NCBI RefSeq assembly: GCF_000208865.1
Contig: NC_018396.1
Span: 2,442,630-2,506,629, forward strand
Direction: 5' to 3'
DNA length: 64,000 nt
Source: Neospora caninum Liverpool
Lineage: Eukaryota > Apicomplexa > Conoidasida > Eucoccidiorida > Sarcocystidae
Made by a program: the position numbers and the translations under genes. The notes under the pieces were generated by a model. It was not told the DNA's origin and searched no databases. It was given only the letters and a program-made list of their open reading frames with translations. Shown piece after piece: positions 1 through 18,200 of this stretch; the first letter of the stretch is position 1; every line of letters begins with the position of its first letter.

Positions 1-857
1 TTAAACCTCGAACCGAGAAGACGGTAGCTGTCGGGAACTTCTTTTACATTCCTTGGGGCGGGTGACGAAAGGCCTCTCGTCGAGTGCGAGCTATGGAACA
101 GGGAGATAAGACGGCAAAACGTTCAAAGAAGCACATTTCTTCCATGTCTCCGCGGGAATTTTCGGTGGCTTCTCCCGACGCAAGCGCCTCTCTTCTGTGG
201 TTCCTCGCTCGGGTCTGATATTTCAGTATCGCGACACGTCCCCGTGCTCCTCTCATTCCCTTGAGAACGGCCGAGTTCGACCACTCCTGTGAGTCCAGCT
301 TCGGAGCTGTCCACCGTTGCCGTCGACCAAAGTCCGAGGGATCGAGTTTCGTATTTCAGAAGGAAGTCTAGCGTCTCGTGACCTCTCGGCTCCGCTGAAG
401 TGTCTAGTGCATGCGAGCGCACGACACAGCTGCGCCCGAGCTCTCTCGACACGGCTTGCGGAGATACGTGCATCTTCCGTTGTCCACAAAGAATACGGAC
501 GCGCCGAATCTCAGGTCCAGGCGCCCGAGAGTCTCCGGGACGTGACTGCCCACCCTCTCGTCAATCGACGCTGATTGGTCTACGTCGCACCTTCGATGTA
601 GACTGTGTCAAATTTTCACACTGAGGCGGATGGGGAAATTTTGCGAAGAAGAGTCGTAGACGATCTCCTCCACAAACCTCGCTTCTCGAGTTCCTCTCTA
701 GCCGCTGTGGTGCTTCGTGTTGCCCTACCGCACTCGGCTCCACCTCGTGTCGCTTACCTTCTCTCTCGAAAAAGAAAAGGGAGAAATCGTGGCTTCTCAG
801 TTCCGGCGTTCCGGCAGAAAACCCGCTTTTTCCTTGACGCGCTTTCCTCTCCTCGCG
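1..857. promoter_or_regulatory. 5' flank of the CDPK gene
   Basis: No gene is supported here. Several frames are open on both strands, but none resembles a known protein or has convincing splice borders. The segment probably holds the promoter and 5' UTR of the kinase gene that starts near 858. One TGCATGC element lies at 408-414, about 450 bases before the proposed start codon; this motif is a known coccidian AP2-type promoter element, and a role here is inference. Confidence 0.4.
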
Positions 858-5457
<4,600 letters not shown>

Positions 5458-8400
5458 TCAAGGCGAGCCTGTACATACATACCTCCATTTTACGTGTGTA
5501 TCAATGTCTGTGCGTCCAGTGGATCCAGAAGTCCACTCACCTCAACTGCTCGTCTTTGTTCGACTTCCTGAGTCTCAATGTCAGCGTGCCCGGAACCGCG
5601 GGCCACGTGCAAAGCTGTTCGGACGGCGCAGAGCGTCGGTGCGTCCGGGCAGCCCTAACCAACCACACTGATGGAAACACAATCAGGAGAAGTGGTCCTT
5701 TTGTCTCCTTGCATTTTCCTGCGTGCTTCGGGTTTCCTGTTTCTCGCTTCAGTACTGTTTTGCGTCTCACTCTTTTCCCGTGTAGAGACGTGCCTCTTGT
5801 GTCGAATTTGTGACAGCGTCTTCTTGTCCTGTGCTTCGAGCCAGGTCTGCAGTGAACCGTGAAAAAATCGTCCCGTTGTTCTGCGCGCGGCGTGTACCAT
5901 GTTTGTGTTGTCCCTTTGCACCAGGTGTTTTTCATTCGTTTCCCAGGAACTCGAATGCGAGTGAAAGCATGCGGAGTTGCACGAGAAAAGTGAGGGAGTT
6001 CGGCATGTGCAGTTGCTAAAGGTGTCTTGGAAATGTGAGGAGCATCTGACGGTCGTTTCCATCGAGAGACATGTTAACTGATGCGTATGTGTCAACGGGT
6101 ATGTACGCTGCACACCGCGTAGTCGCGGCTGCATGCGCGTGCACGCATCCCTACAAAGGTATGTAGAGCGTGTTTTTTCCAACCCGATAAACCATATCAT
6201 CATGCAGGTGTCCGCGACTCGCTCCGGTATCTAGGGCGATGCTCAGAGGCGAGGAAGTTGTGTTTTTCCGGAAGATTCTTTCAGAAACCGGAAACGGTTT
6301 CTCAGGCTAGGCTGAGCGCGATTCTTTGGTTCCTACGGCTACCCGATGACAATGATGGTCTTTCGACAAGACGACTCTTACTCGGAAGGCACATGTCGCA
6401 TCGCTGTTTTATTTCACAACTCGTGAAACAAAGGGCGGTCTTGTTTGAATAGGGCTCCCAATTGTGGGATTCGTCACCGTGGCAGAGAGCTGCATGCGTG
6501 CTTGCCGATGTCGGCGTGAACGCCATTCGTTTTTTGCTCTTCCTGCATTCGTGCAGATGCCGAGATGAGGTGGTTTGTGTAGAGAGACATGAGCACCACA
6601 AAAGGCTCGTGTGAAAAGTATTGGCATCTTGTGTTGACTGTGACCTGCGGCGGTGATTAGGGTCTAACGAAGGAACCGAGATAAGGAGAGGCAAGGGTTC
6701 TCTTGTATTCCTGCATTCGTACCGATGAGCAGTGGGAATGTGTGTAGTGATTGAACGAAGGAAGACGACTCGGTTTGTTTTTCCGTCGTTGCTTCTGTCC
6801 GCGAAGGATAGAAACTCAAGTGTCGACCAATGTTTCGGTGATTGTGTCTGTGGGGCCGCGTCAAAGTCCAGGAGAAAGAAGGCGCAGATGCGCCACATAC
6901 ATTTAGTTCCTGTAATCCAAAGGTTGAACAAAGACCGCGATGAAAACGTTGCACAGCAGTCTGTACGCAGGCAGGAGAAACCCGCCTGTCCCAGTGTTTT
7001 GGTAGGCCCTCTGAGGAAGGCAGGTAAATCGACCTGTAGCTCCTCTGGAAACAGAACTCCGGGATATACGACAGAACCGGCGAGTGATGGCAGGTTGGGT
7101 GCTCGGTTAGAGCGAATAAACGGCTACCTGGTTGCGTACAATGACGCTTGCGTCGAGGAGCGTCTGCATGCAGCGAGTCATCCCCGGTTGGTTCTGCACG
7201 TGAAGCAGCATTCTTTGCGTTCGTGAAGACGTACAAATATACACCGTGGTAATTCGTGGGCACAAGCCGTCTTACTGTGGGAGAATCGGAGGCGCAGGCG
7301 GCAAAATGCGGTTTAGGCGCAGGGTTATTCTACCTCAAAGTTTGTGTTTTTCGTTCGCATCCTGACCTGACGCAGTGAACAGCAGCAGGTGGGACGGCTT
7401 TGGGATGACAGGGGAAGAATGCACTTTTGGTGCCAAGACCCAAATGCGCTGGAATTCTGGAGAAGACGATGGCCCTCTGGACGCACACAGGTGAATGTGT
7501 ACAATGCAACGGCGTGTGCTTTTCAGTAGAAATGACGTGCTTCCGCGCCTCTGGTCTCCACCGCGCCAAACACCCGTCACACTTGCTTTGGTCGAGACAT
7601 GTGTCTCCTTGTTATCGGGTGTCCCTGTATATATCGGCGTCTTTCTCCACAGTGGGGGCTTCCAGGTCCACGAAACACTTGTGTCTCGAGGAGGAAAGGC
7701 ATGCCATATGGGGTTCGGGGACGGCTTGTGGATCAGTTTTTCTCGCCATAAACCTTGGATGCTTTTGACGATTTACTGAGACGTGTGAGCCTTTTCCCCC
7801 TCCTTAAATATAAAACACATTATACCAGAGCCGGGGAATGCGACGTCCCAGACACTCGTCTCCGGTGCACAACCCTAAAAGACTCAAGAGCCGTCCACAG
7901 TCTCCGATTCCCCGCGCGGCAGAGACCGACAGGGGCTCCGCGGTTTCCCCAGAAGACAGTGGAACGTCCTGACACACATTGGAAAATGAGAATCCCCCTT
8001 ATGCACCCCCTCCGGATCTGCCATCCAACACGCATTCGCTGACGCACTTACTCCTCATACCTTAATGTCACGCAGATGCTCTTGCGCGAAGGTGAGAAGG
8101 CAAGACACGGGATTGGCGGCGCTCCTCATTGGCTACGCCCAAACAAAGACACGTGTACCATTCTTAGGGCCCAGCGCATGGTAAAACACACATCTACCTC
8201 CATGCATCCACATGTCGATGCCTACGTCGACTTGGACTTTTATCAACGTGTTTTGAGCATGGATATTTCTGGTTCTGCGTGAATACATGCAAAGGACACG
8301 CGAGCATGTCTCGCCTACACACCTAGGCACGAACGCTGCGCCTGTTTAAGGCCGTGAGAGGACTGGACTACACAACCACGGTAGACAGCCGAAACTTTTC

Positions 8401-9872
8401 ATTGAAGGCGCGGAAGCGAGACACACTGGGAGGCGTCTGGTATCAAATTAACTAGCAGTTCCTCTTCAAGAGGAGAGTTCTCGTGAAGCAATTCATTATG
8501 ATCGACCCCCAGGGGACTTCCATTCTCCCTTGAGCGGCTCGGGCTGGGCGACAGTTTACCTCGTTTTTGATGCCGACAATTCGGTTACGATCCCTCCCAG
8601 GTGGGGCGGAGAGAAAAGTCGTTTCGTTGAATGTGTGGCTATATCCCGTAGATTCCTATCTCTGCCATCCATGAATACCTCTATTCTGTTTTGCACCTCC
8701 TTTTTATCTGGGACGGTGTCATTTCTCCGATACTGAATCACAGGCGTGAGTGCCGCGTATTTAGGCCCACCGATGTTTTTTTTTTCCGCCTGGAGAGACA
8801 CGGAGTCGAACATCAACTTCCCGTCGCGTTTCTTGCATTTCCTTGTTTTCCAGCAAGGCAAGACTAGCTGCACTAGCAAGGGCCGTTGAAAATAGTACTG
8901 CAGGTTTCGGTGTTCGTCGCGGGCGGGCGCTAGACAGATCACACAGCCGGGGGCGTGCCGCGAGGAAAGAGGACATTCGGATAAGCACGCAGAAAAACGG
9001 CAGAAGGACCGTGGCAATCGAGCGAACCGTCGCTTTTAGAGTACGGAACGACCGGCCAGAAGACCTGACATAAACAGTTACTTTTCTTGGAGCGTAAAAT
9101 TGCTGCACTGGACTGCCGAGCAAGACTGGGAGACGGGGGTAGCGGGAACGAGACACGGTGACGGTCTCAACCGAGAGAGAAGGCAAAGAAAGCAAAAGGC
9201 GGAAACCTGTCGTCTTCTGAGTCACTTTTTCTTCGTCCATTCCTCGGAGCAGTTTGAATTTCATCGGTCCGTGTTATAGGAACCATCTACCTGGATGCAC
9301 ACTTCAATCGTTACGGCTGCATGTGGAACTGCAACTGTTTTCCAATGCACGCGCCTGCACGGCCTGTTGACACGCCATCCATGCAGGCGTTTTTGCTGAA
9401 CTGCAAAGGAGAAGAAGCTCGTTGAATCACCGCGAAGCTTTCCTCGTAAAAGGCAAAACTGTGAGGGTGCACAGGCGCTGGAACGAACGCGATTTCTCCC
9501 TATCTCCTCTCTGCCTGCTTCTTCGCGTTCTTTGCCGTCTTTTCCTCGCCTCCAGATAGAATGAGGTAGTTGGTAGATTCTGCGGGATTTTTCTGTCCGT
9601 GTTTTGTCCGGTTTTTCTCTCTCGCTTTCCCTCTGTCGTGCCTTCGCCCATGTCTAGAAAGAGTCGAGGAACCCTGGCCTCATGTCTCCCTTCGTGCACG
9701 GGAATCTCCATCCTGACTCCCACGCTTGTTCTCTCTCTTCCTCTTTAGTCATTCGTCTCATCTTCGCTGCTCGCTCCTTTCGCTTTATCTTCCACCCTTC
9801 TCCTATGTAGCTGTGCCTTGCCCTCTCATTGGGACTCCAGGGCGCCGGGAATAACGAAAGGCAACAGGGGCC
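5458..9872. other. Spacer between CDPK and NYN-domain gene
   Basis: About 4.4 kb without a supportable gene. It should contain the CDPK 3' UTR at the left and the promoter and 5' UTR of the next gene at the right; the stretch 9470-9830 is pyrimidine-rich, as leaders of the other genes here are. TGCATGC elements occur at 6130-6136 and 7164-7170. Open frames such as 6302-6931 on the minus strand show no family resemblance and no phase-consistent exon partner. Confidence 0.5.
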
Positions 9873-11980
9873 ATGCTGCGACGGAGAGGGAGGACTCTGG
9901 CAGGAGGAAGACGGAGAGGAAACCAGGAGAGAGAAGGACAGATAGAACAAGGAGACCAGGATGAAGGAGGGGAGACGGGAACGGCTCTCGCTGAGTGCCT
10001 GACTTTATGCTCGGAGGGACCAGCGCGAGGAACGAAGGGGGACGGAACGGCCACTGTCTCTGCGGGCCCCATACAGGGGGTGGGACCACCCCGTTGGGGG
10101 CGGCACTTGAAGAAAGAGGAGAAGGGAGAGGCAGGGTCGCTGGTGCGTTCGCGTGCAGCCACCAAGACGGGGCACGCACGTTCCGCGGGCGATGCCTTCA
10201 AAGATGACTGCCTCAACGACGAAGACTTGGAGCTTCTTTTGAAGAGCGGCGCCTTCTTCGACACTCCACCTCGAGACGGCGAGGCAGCGTTTATGAACGA
10301 TGGGCAGCTGAGGTTGATGCTTCGTCCCGAAACGACAGCGAGAGGGCGCAGGGACGAAGGGTGGCCTTTGAGGGCGGCCGACGTAGAGGAACAGTGGACG
10401 TTTCTCGAAAAGGAAGAAGGCTCAAACGGAGAGACAGGCGAGGGACACAGTCTTGGTGAGGACGAGAAGGCGCTGAAGGGGACGGCGCGGAACAGGCGCG
10501 GCCGACAAGGAGACGAGAGAGAAACGGCAAGTGCAAGGCGGCAAGGGGCCCACCAGGAAAAAACGCTCTTCTTGGGCACGGAGCCTCCCCAAAACGATTT
10601 GCACAACGAGATAAGACGAGGACGAAGGTCTTCCGCCCTGCACAAGGACGAGGCTGAGGGGAGCCTGTGGAGTCGTGGAGAATCACAGCATGCCTGCGAG
10701 GGCCTGTGGAGAACCCAAACGCCGACCACGAAAGCACGGAGCAGGAGGCAAGGAGACACTTCACGCAGAGTGGTCACTTGCCCTCGCAAGAGGGAGGAAA
10801 ACCGCCACGAGACAGCGACAGCGCCTTCCGTCTCTGCTTCCGCAGCGTATCAAGCGCAGAACGCGAGTTTTTCTTCAAAGGAAGCAGCCCTTGAGGGACC
10901 CCGGGATCTCGGCGGGGAGAGGCGAAGCGCGAGCAAGAGAGGCGACAGGGAAAGGACACCAGTCCGTAGGAGCAGCGTCTCATCTCGGAGTTGTGAAAGT
11001 TGTTTGTCGGAGGCGGCAGGTGACTGCGATTTTCAGTCAGCTCTCTCAGACCTAGGCGAGGCGAGCGACGGGCGACTGGGGGCGGAAGTCGAGAACGAGA
11101 ACAGAGAAGGGTGGCCAGAAGGATCGGCGAGAATTCTGGGCAAACAAGGAAGGTCTCACGGAGTCAAGGGAAGAGCCAAGAGAGACACCTTCTCGAAGGA
11201 CGACCTTCAAAAGAGACGCGCCGGGGACGGCGGAGGCGTCGCCGGCCGCGACTCCGGAGAAGGTGCGCCTCTTCAGGTGCTCATTCAACAGAGATGGGAC
11301 GCAAGAGAAGAGCAAGAAGAAAGGGAAAGCGAAAACCGAAACGTCTCACGTCGGGAAGGGTGGCTTCCGGCGGCCAAGTTTTCGCGGCGGTCTCAGCGGC
11401 TTGCAGGCCCTCCGCAAGCGCCTTGTGCTGCCAGGAGCGCGTCTTCTCTCCCTGCTGAGAGCGAAAAGGCCAGGAAAGAGAGTCGAAAAGAAAGAGCCGA
11501 AACTGCGCCCGCCTCTGGCAGAAAGCCCCGCTTCTGCTGGCCTTCGTCTTCCAGCTCAGATGAAGAGGGAAGAACGAGCTCGTCCGATTCCTCCGAGCGC
11601 GGACGCACGAGGGATTCCTGTTCTTCGCCCCGCGGCAAGAGGCGGCCGACCGTAAGAAACTTGGAAGAAACAAGGAGCGCGCGAGGCGACGAAAGTGTGG
11701 AGACAGGGAAAGCGAAACGCAGACGCCTAAGGTGCCTGCAGCGTTACAAAATTAACACGACACACTTCACACACCTACGGAAGAGTGCAGGCGCAAACCA
11801 TTTATCTTTCAGTCTAGCCTTACATACACACATATTTATTCGCGGATGTGCACGCAAGATATCAATCGGGCACGCGCACACATCGAGGCAAGTGTGGCTC
11901 AGAGCGCCCAAATCCTGCCTGGCGTGACGGGGAATGTCCAAGCGCATTCAGTCTGGAGTTACATTTATCATATATGCATT

Positions 11981-12017
<37 letters not shown>

Positions 12018-12705
12018 ATAATATATATACATATATGTATATATATGTGTAGGAACATTTATATGTACATGTATATGTACCACCAGTAAGAATGGGAGGC
12101 GATGCATGCATGTGACTGATTGCCTTCTCGACGGGATGTCGCTTTTATACTTCTTGCTCTGTTCGAGTCAGCTTCAGTATGTTTTCGAAAAGAAGTCCGA
12201 AGTCGTCGTGCTCCCTGCGGTGTCTTGCAGACTCCACAGTGTACTGGACGGCATAAAAGTGCGAGGCAGTTTTAAGGCGTCTGGAAGAGAAACGTTGAAA
12301 CCTTTCTTGTGGGACTGGCCTCTGGAGATCCGTCTGCTCTCTCGTTTTCGTTACGTGATTCTCGGTGCGACACTCCTTTGGGTCTCGCTTTGCTCCTTTA
12401 CCGTTTTCCTCAAAGCTCATTCCGCTATCTTTCGGGCTGTGCGTGTAGGTGCACGACGTCAGCCGTGTGTCTGGTGGACGAGCACAAACGAAGCGAACTG
12501 CGCATTTGCCTTTCTCTGCCGGAACGCCTTCGCGCGACAGAGATACAGGAGCGGAAGGAGACTGGGAGGCTTCACTGGTGCTTCTCTGGCGGGTCTGGCC
12601 GACGCCAGATTTCCCTGTCTCTCCTGCGGTGAGAAGTCGATGAATCAGTCAGTGATCGTGGAGACAATTCTGTGGAAGAGTTCAAGTACCTCTCTCTACC
12701 GATGT

Positions 12706-12739
<34 letters not shown>

Positions 12740-15215
12740 CATTTTCATGCATGACTGTATATACACCCGCTTAGAGATTTGTGTATTTGCCCTGAAGCAG
12801 CGAATATTGGCGCGTAGCCAAGCGAAGCGCCTCTGTGCCTCTGTCGTCACTTCGCCGTGAAAGCACCTTGGTTTCGGACAGCGTGAATCGTCTGTTGACG
12901 GTTCGGCGATGCATCCCACACGTTCGCTTGGAACGCACGGACACCGTCGCGTGTACTCTCGCGGGTTTCTGTGTGTCTCTGGCTCTTTCGGGGGTTGCCA
13001 GAGGGACTCAGCGAAAGGCTTGACGCCTCTTCTCCTGGACGGCGCGAGCATCGCTTTCGAACACGGCCGGCAACGGCGCCTCTCTCCTCTCGGAGTTTCA
13101 TTTGCTGTCGCGCGCGTCTTTGAGCTCGGCCTTCCTGCCAAAGTGCTGTTGCCTTTCTGGTTGGCGGGCGAGGAGCACTTCTACCCGACGTTTTTCTTGG
13201 GAAATGCAAAAGGGGTTGCGCTCTGGCAGCAAGTGCGGCAAGTAAGAAGCAGAGATGCCGAGCGAGTTTTCGCATCTTCCTAGAAAAGGCTGCAGAGGGA
13301 GAGAGAGAATCCCTGTCGGGGTATTTGGGGCTTCGGGGGAATGCTTCTTGTACGGCTCGAAAATCGTGAGATTTGTCCCGATTGGAGATCCGCTCAAGCA
13401 TCCGAGAAAACCCCCGCCGAAGCAGAACGCATCCAAGATTGTGTAGCACTCCTTCAGAAGACGCCCAAGATCGCGGCCTCGAGGCCACGCTCCAGGCAGA
13501 GAAAGCTGGAAGCTCCTTCTCGGCATTTCGTTGCTGTTTTTTATAGGGCCTGCAAGAGGACAGCATGCTCGTTGTTCTTCCCGACCCAAACGCCCATCTC
13601 CCCGAAGAGAGCCACGCGCGCTGGTACCCAACGCGGGACTGCTTCAAATCGCTGTCAGGTCCGACCTTCCCCTTGTATTGATTGACACAGGCTTTTGTCG
13701 CGCCCCTCAGACGCGAACAACTGGGGTCCTTCGGCGCCCGCAACTCGCTCTCTCCGTTTTGGACTTTCTGAGCTGGCGAGATCCTCTTTTTGTGCCGCGC
13801 GCATGTAGCATGTGCGGTGTGCATGAGCACCGGTTTTCCATCTATCCTGGCCTGACGCGCAGGCTCGAGCTCCATTACGAATGTGCGCGTGCCGTCTGAG
13901 AGGCACCGCAGGGCTTCGCTCGATTCTTTGGCTGCTGTCCCTCTTTGTCTCTGTGCGGATCGCGTCTCTATGTGCTGCCCGAGGTCTGTCACGTTTCAGC
14001 GCCCGCCTGGAGCTGTTGGAGAAAAGGGAATCGACTCCCTCTCAGCGACGCGGGATCGAAAAGGAAGTCACATGCAGAGGTGTTGATATTTCCATGCTAA
14101 TGGTTTCGATTAAACGATGCGATCGGACGGCGTCTCGAAGCCTTGCCAGTGTTCCGTGCGTTTTTCTCACAGACGCTCTGGAAATCGCGAGGCTGTGCAA
14201 GCAGTGGGGCGCCGCACTGTGCTCGAACGACTTTGAGCAGTTTCTTCGTCTCGTCGTTGTGAGCCAGGAAGCAACGCAGGGTGTAGCGCGAGGCAGGAGC
14301 AGAGACTCAGGGTGTAGCACGAGGCAGGAGCAGAGACACAGGGTGTAGCACGAGGCAGGAGCAGAGACACAGGGTGCGGCCTAGGCTTGAGAGGCGAGAA
14401 AACAGAGATGCCTCGAGTCGAGAGGAGAGAAATGAGCCGTTGCAGGAGACAGGGAGACGCGTTCTGCCGCTGTCGGTGTGTCGCTTCTGCTTGTCCCCTA
14501 TTTACTCACTTTTTTGGGGGCGGATGGGGTGTTCCTCGTGCTTCACAGGGTCAGAAGAACAAGAAGATGGCGGAGATCTACGACTTTGTTTCCCGTTCTT
14601 CGGTCCTCCTGGCTTTCCACAAAAATGAGATGCATCTTATTCTAGACTCACAAGGTGGGTATCCGACCTGCAAAGTTTGCGAAACTTGCTTTCACCGCTG
14701 CCTCCCTAGGCTCAGACGTCAATCCCTGTAGCTGCGCGGCACACTTCAGAGTGGGAGCGCTGCAAGTATCGATGTGTGGAGAGCCGAGTGAGCATCACTG
14801 AAGAGTCCACTGCAGAAGGCAGAGCAAACCGGAACGAAAACGCACAGAAGAGAGAGGGTACGTCGGATGCAGATGAGAAGAAAGAACCAGACACCTTTTG
14901 CTTGTATGCCTGGCGGTTGCCTGGCTGTTGCTCATGAACCTTTCAGGAAGAGGAAGCTCAGTGGAAACTCTCATCCTCCGAACGGGCAAAAAGTGAAAAC
15001 GTGGAGAGGCGAAGGAACGAAAACCTTTTCTCTGGTTCCTCGTTTCGCTCGTTGTTTGCGTCCTTTGGTCTTCGCCTCCCCAGGAGTTGTTGAAGAAAAC
15101 GCTAGGCGGCTCGCCAGAGCGTCTGTTCCGGTCATTCGCGCAACGTTTGCTGTGGGACGACAACACGTTGGACGAGAAACAAACCCAAAGCAGTGAAAAC
15201 GACCTAAAGCTCTGA
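9873..15215 (+). CDS. Regnase/Zc3h12a-type NYN-domain ribonuclease-like protein
   Basis: Predicted RNA-cleaving protein of the PIN/NYN fold. Exons 9873-11651, 13002-13241, 13547-13658, 14173-14258, 14549-14654, 14710-14765 and 15084-15215 agree in phase and encode 836 residues. Residues 1-593 are a low-complexity Glu/Arg/Ser-rich region ending in an SR-like stretch (around 560-590). The NYN domain starts near 600: a LLLDGAS strand with Asp606, a helix, a PFWLAG strand matching the FVPSW strand of Regnase-1, Asp711 at the start of the middle acidic helix, and an SND motif with Asp730. The following helix and VLLAFHKNE strand match the end of that domain. In the first motif Regnase-1 has DGSN where this has DGAS. 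No CCCH zinc finger is visible. The start is an ATG opening the long frame. The last two exons fit in phase but are the weakest part; the family call is from fold motifs, not a search. Confidence 0.75.
11984..12075. repeat. TA microsatellite and degenerate TA/TG tract
   Basis: An uninterrupted TA run (11984 to about 12013) is followed by imperfect ATATAC/ATATGT repeats. It lies in the first, 1.35 kb intron of the NYN-domain gene. Confidence 0.9.
12706..12738. repeat. TA microsatellite
   Basis: A run of about 14 TA units, also inside the first intron of the NYN-domain gene. Confidence 0.9.
14279..14371. repeat. 31-base tandem minisatellite, three copies
   Basis: Three copies of a 31-base unit start at 14279, 14310 and 14341. 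The first copy differs from the others at two bases; a fourth copy begins at 14372 and decays after a few bases. The array lies in the intron between exons 14173-14258 and 14549-14654 of the NYN-domain gene. Confidence 0.9.
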
Positions 15216-18200
15216 TTCTGTCCTTTGTGGATCCCGATAGCATACGAAATTCAGATAAATAGCACACCGGGTCAGACACATGCTTCGTTCTGGTCTTCTA
15301 GTGCAGTGTTGAAGGCCGGGAAGTCGCCGAGAACATCCCGCTGATGACGGGGCAAGGCTCTCGCAGGCTTCTCAAGCCTTACTTTCTTATCTTGCTCAGT
15401 TATACCGCGCGATTGAACGGCCGCAGCCGCAGTGGAAACTTCCAACAGTGCCGCACGACGGGAGGACGTCGCGGAAGATGCTCTGTTTTCCGTCCGAGCG
15501 AGTCGGTGCCAGCGTAGAGGCACAGCTTGCCGCTGCGTCACTCAAAACAAGATTCTCCTGTCGCCTCATGCAGAGCTGTTTTCCCGGGATGCTCTGAAAG
15601 AATTGCTTTCCGCATGGACCCTCGAGGAGCTGGCAACACTTGTAGGTCTTCGAGGGGGGAGGGGGGGGTGTGTACTCACTTGACTCCTCAGGTTTTCAGC
15701 ATAACTTTCGTTTTTTCCGGACTCCGGCCAATTAGACTGTGGTTGGACCCGGCCCGGAACTGTGACTCGGAATTGGCGCTGTCACGGTTCATGGAAACCG
15801 TCCCGTGTTTGGTGTGTGGTGGAGCGCTGAGGAACAGCGATGTGTGCCGACATTCAACACAATTGAACACCAGCTCTCAGCTAACGGGGTTGGGAGGAAG
15901 ATAGCTGAACCAGTGATCTGTACATATGTTTCGTTTTCTAAAGAAACACGGTGGCAACCACGAAAGCCGTGGTTCACTGCGGTGGTGGTTTGGCAGAGAG
16001 CATACTAGAGCTGGGGTGCGGCAAACGAAGGAAATTTAGATCTGAACGCCAGTCCTGTCAAGTCATGTTGCACAGAAGTTCCGCGTTTTTCGCGTGCACT
16101 GCATAATGTGTCCAGGGCAATTCTGTTGTTCAACTTGTCGTTTCTGTCGAACGAAGGAACCGATGAAGACAGCTGATGTGTTTAGTCACCTGACAACCCA
16201 AAACTTTGGGCCATGTTGCAGATATACATATTCTTGAGGGTGGGGAGTCTTACTTGTTCCTGCGACGCTCCAAATCTATGCAGATCTCCCAACCGGAGGG
16301 GCTCCTAGGACCGTACTGTTCACAGTGGGGTCGTAAAAGTTAATTTTCCCCACTAGTAATGCGGTTGATTATAGCAAATCAAAATGCATCTACAATAGAA
16401 CTGATGTGGAATATCCTAAGTGTCGTGGAAGAGATTTTATTTCCAGTGCAGACGACGAGCGGCTAGACAGCGGCGGCGGTGTTCGGTGTAACGGGCAGTG
16501 TCTTAAACCGCTTGCCGGCCCTTTTCGGTGAGCAGAGGTGACCCGAAACACAGAAAGAAAGTTATAAGGTGAATTTAGATGCAGAACCCAACGGTCAATG
16601 ACAAAATGAGCCGGGAATATACTGCGGTGGATCCATAGTGTGTGACCGCAGCACACCTTCGATCCGGGAAAGACCGTCGAGGTAGTCAAATTCGTCACAG
16701 AACCTCCCCCCAAACAGCTATCCTTTAATCATGGGTCAAAGAGAGTAACACATCCTCACATTAATCTAGAAAAAGTTCCTGTGAGACGAGAGACGCTGCT
16801 CAACTTCGTGGTGAGTCTACCGGGCGCAAAGTCGCCGGTCGGCTAGGACGAGTAGCAGAGCTGCTCCCTATTTTCCGTGTTCCTTTCCTGCGTTTGGCAA
16901 TCGAGAGGCGAATCACGGTACCACACTTTCAAGTTTTTGTGTGATGGTAGATCTAGAGCGTTTCTGCTTCTGTGTGCTGCGGCGATGTTGCCGACGAACC
17001 CGTCCTGCTTGCCAATTTGGGGGAGCCATCGCCATCGCTCGTTGCGGCTCAGTACCGATGAGTCCATTCCCGTCACAGTCTGAGGGTTGTGCGATGTTAC
17101 GCGGTTTGTCTATAACCAGATGTGTCTCCGTTTTTGTCGGGAGGCGACACTCGATGAAACGTTTGCCCCCCTTTTCCTCATTCTTTGATTCCTTCGCGGT
17201 CTATTACTCTACGACTCACCCCCCTCTGTCCTTGAGCCTGACTGGGTACACGGCACGGTGAGAGCCGTACGATTAAAGGACGTAATGCAGTTCATGTGAA
17301 TCCATGAACTCGTACTTAAAAATATGCCCGTACACACGTGCGGTGAAGTGGAGGAGTCCCGTACCCGATATCCCTTTTACGTTTGCTCAAATCGAGCACA
17401 AACGAGCGAGACGACCACGTGCAGAGTGCTGTTCAGGGTCGCTGGTCTCTGCGTGGTTAGCAGACCGGCATTTTTCTGGTTTCGCGTTTCTCCGTTCCAC
17501 CTTTTTGCTCTATTTCGCTTCTGTCTTTCCTCGTCTCTCGCTATTTTCTTTTCGCCCTTCTCTTCTGTCATGAGGAGGTCTGCTTCATCTACTGGATGAG
17601 GGAATCGCGCCGGTTGTGGATCCACGCAGGCGCTGCCTGGTGAGTCGTGATTTTGAGAAGGAATGGACCTCGAACTCGAGATGACGTTTTCTCCTGAGCC
17701 TTGCCCTTTTCTTTTAGGCTGCAACTTTTCTGAGGTTCAGACAATCCGTGTATCAATTCTCTAGGGCGTGTGTATGTCCCTCGGGCAGCCGCCTACAAAG
17801 AAGCGAGCCGAGAAAATGAGACACATTTGACAATCGCCCTTCCGTGGCCATTCATTGGAACCTAAACGACAGGCTAAAGGAACCGGTGTGGCCTTTTTCT
17901 TCCTCCATTGCGTGCTTTTCAATCTTTTCCCGGCTTCTCCATCTTCATCTGCTTCACAGCTTTCCGAAGCATCCCACCCTCGGCCTTCTGCTCTCGGGAA
18001 TGCGCCTTGGGTCTCCGAGGCTCTCTTGTTTTCAGAAGCGTGTCATACAGGTTTTTCTTCGTCTTCACCCCTTCCGTCTCTCGCCTTCGTTCTTTGTCCC
18101 TTCGAGCGCCGGTGGGTTTCGTGTGCCTCCCATAGCTGTTGTTGTTTTGCCCGTTCCATTTGTTCATTTTCTGGCTTCCCTGGTGCATGTTGTTCTATGG

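Noticed and set aside
6302..6931. 209-codon open frame on the minus strand
   Set aside because: No recognisable motif, no splice partner in phase, no compositional sign of coding; overlapping frames on the other strand are equally open.
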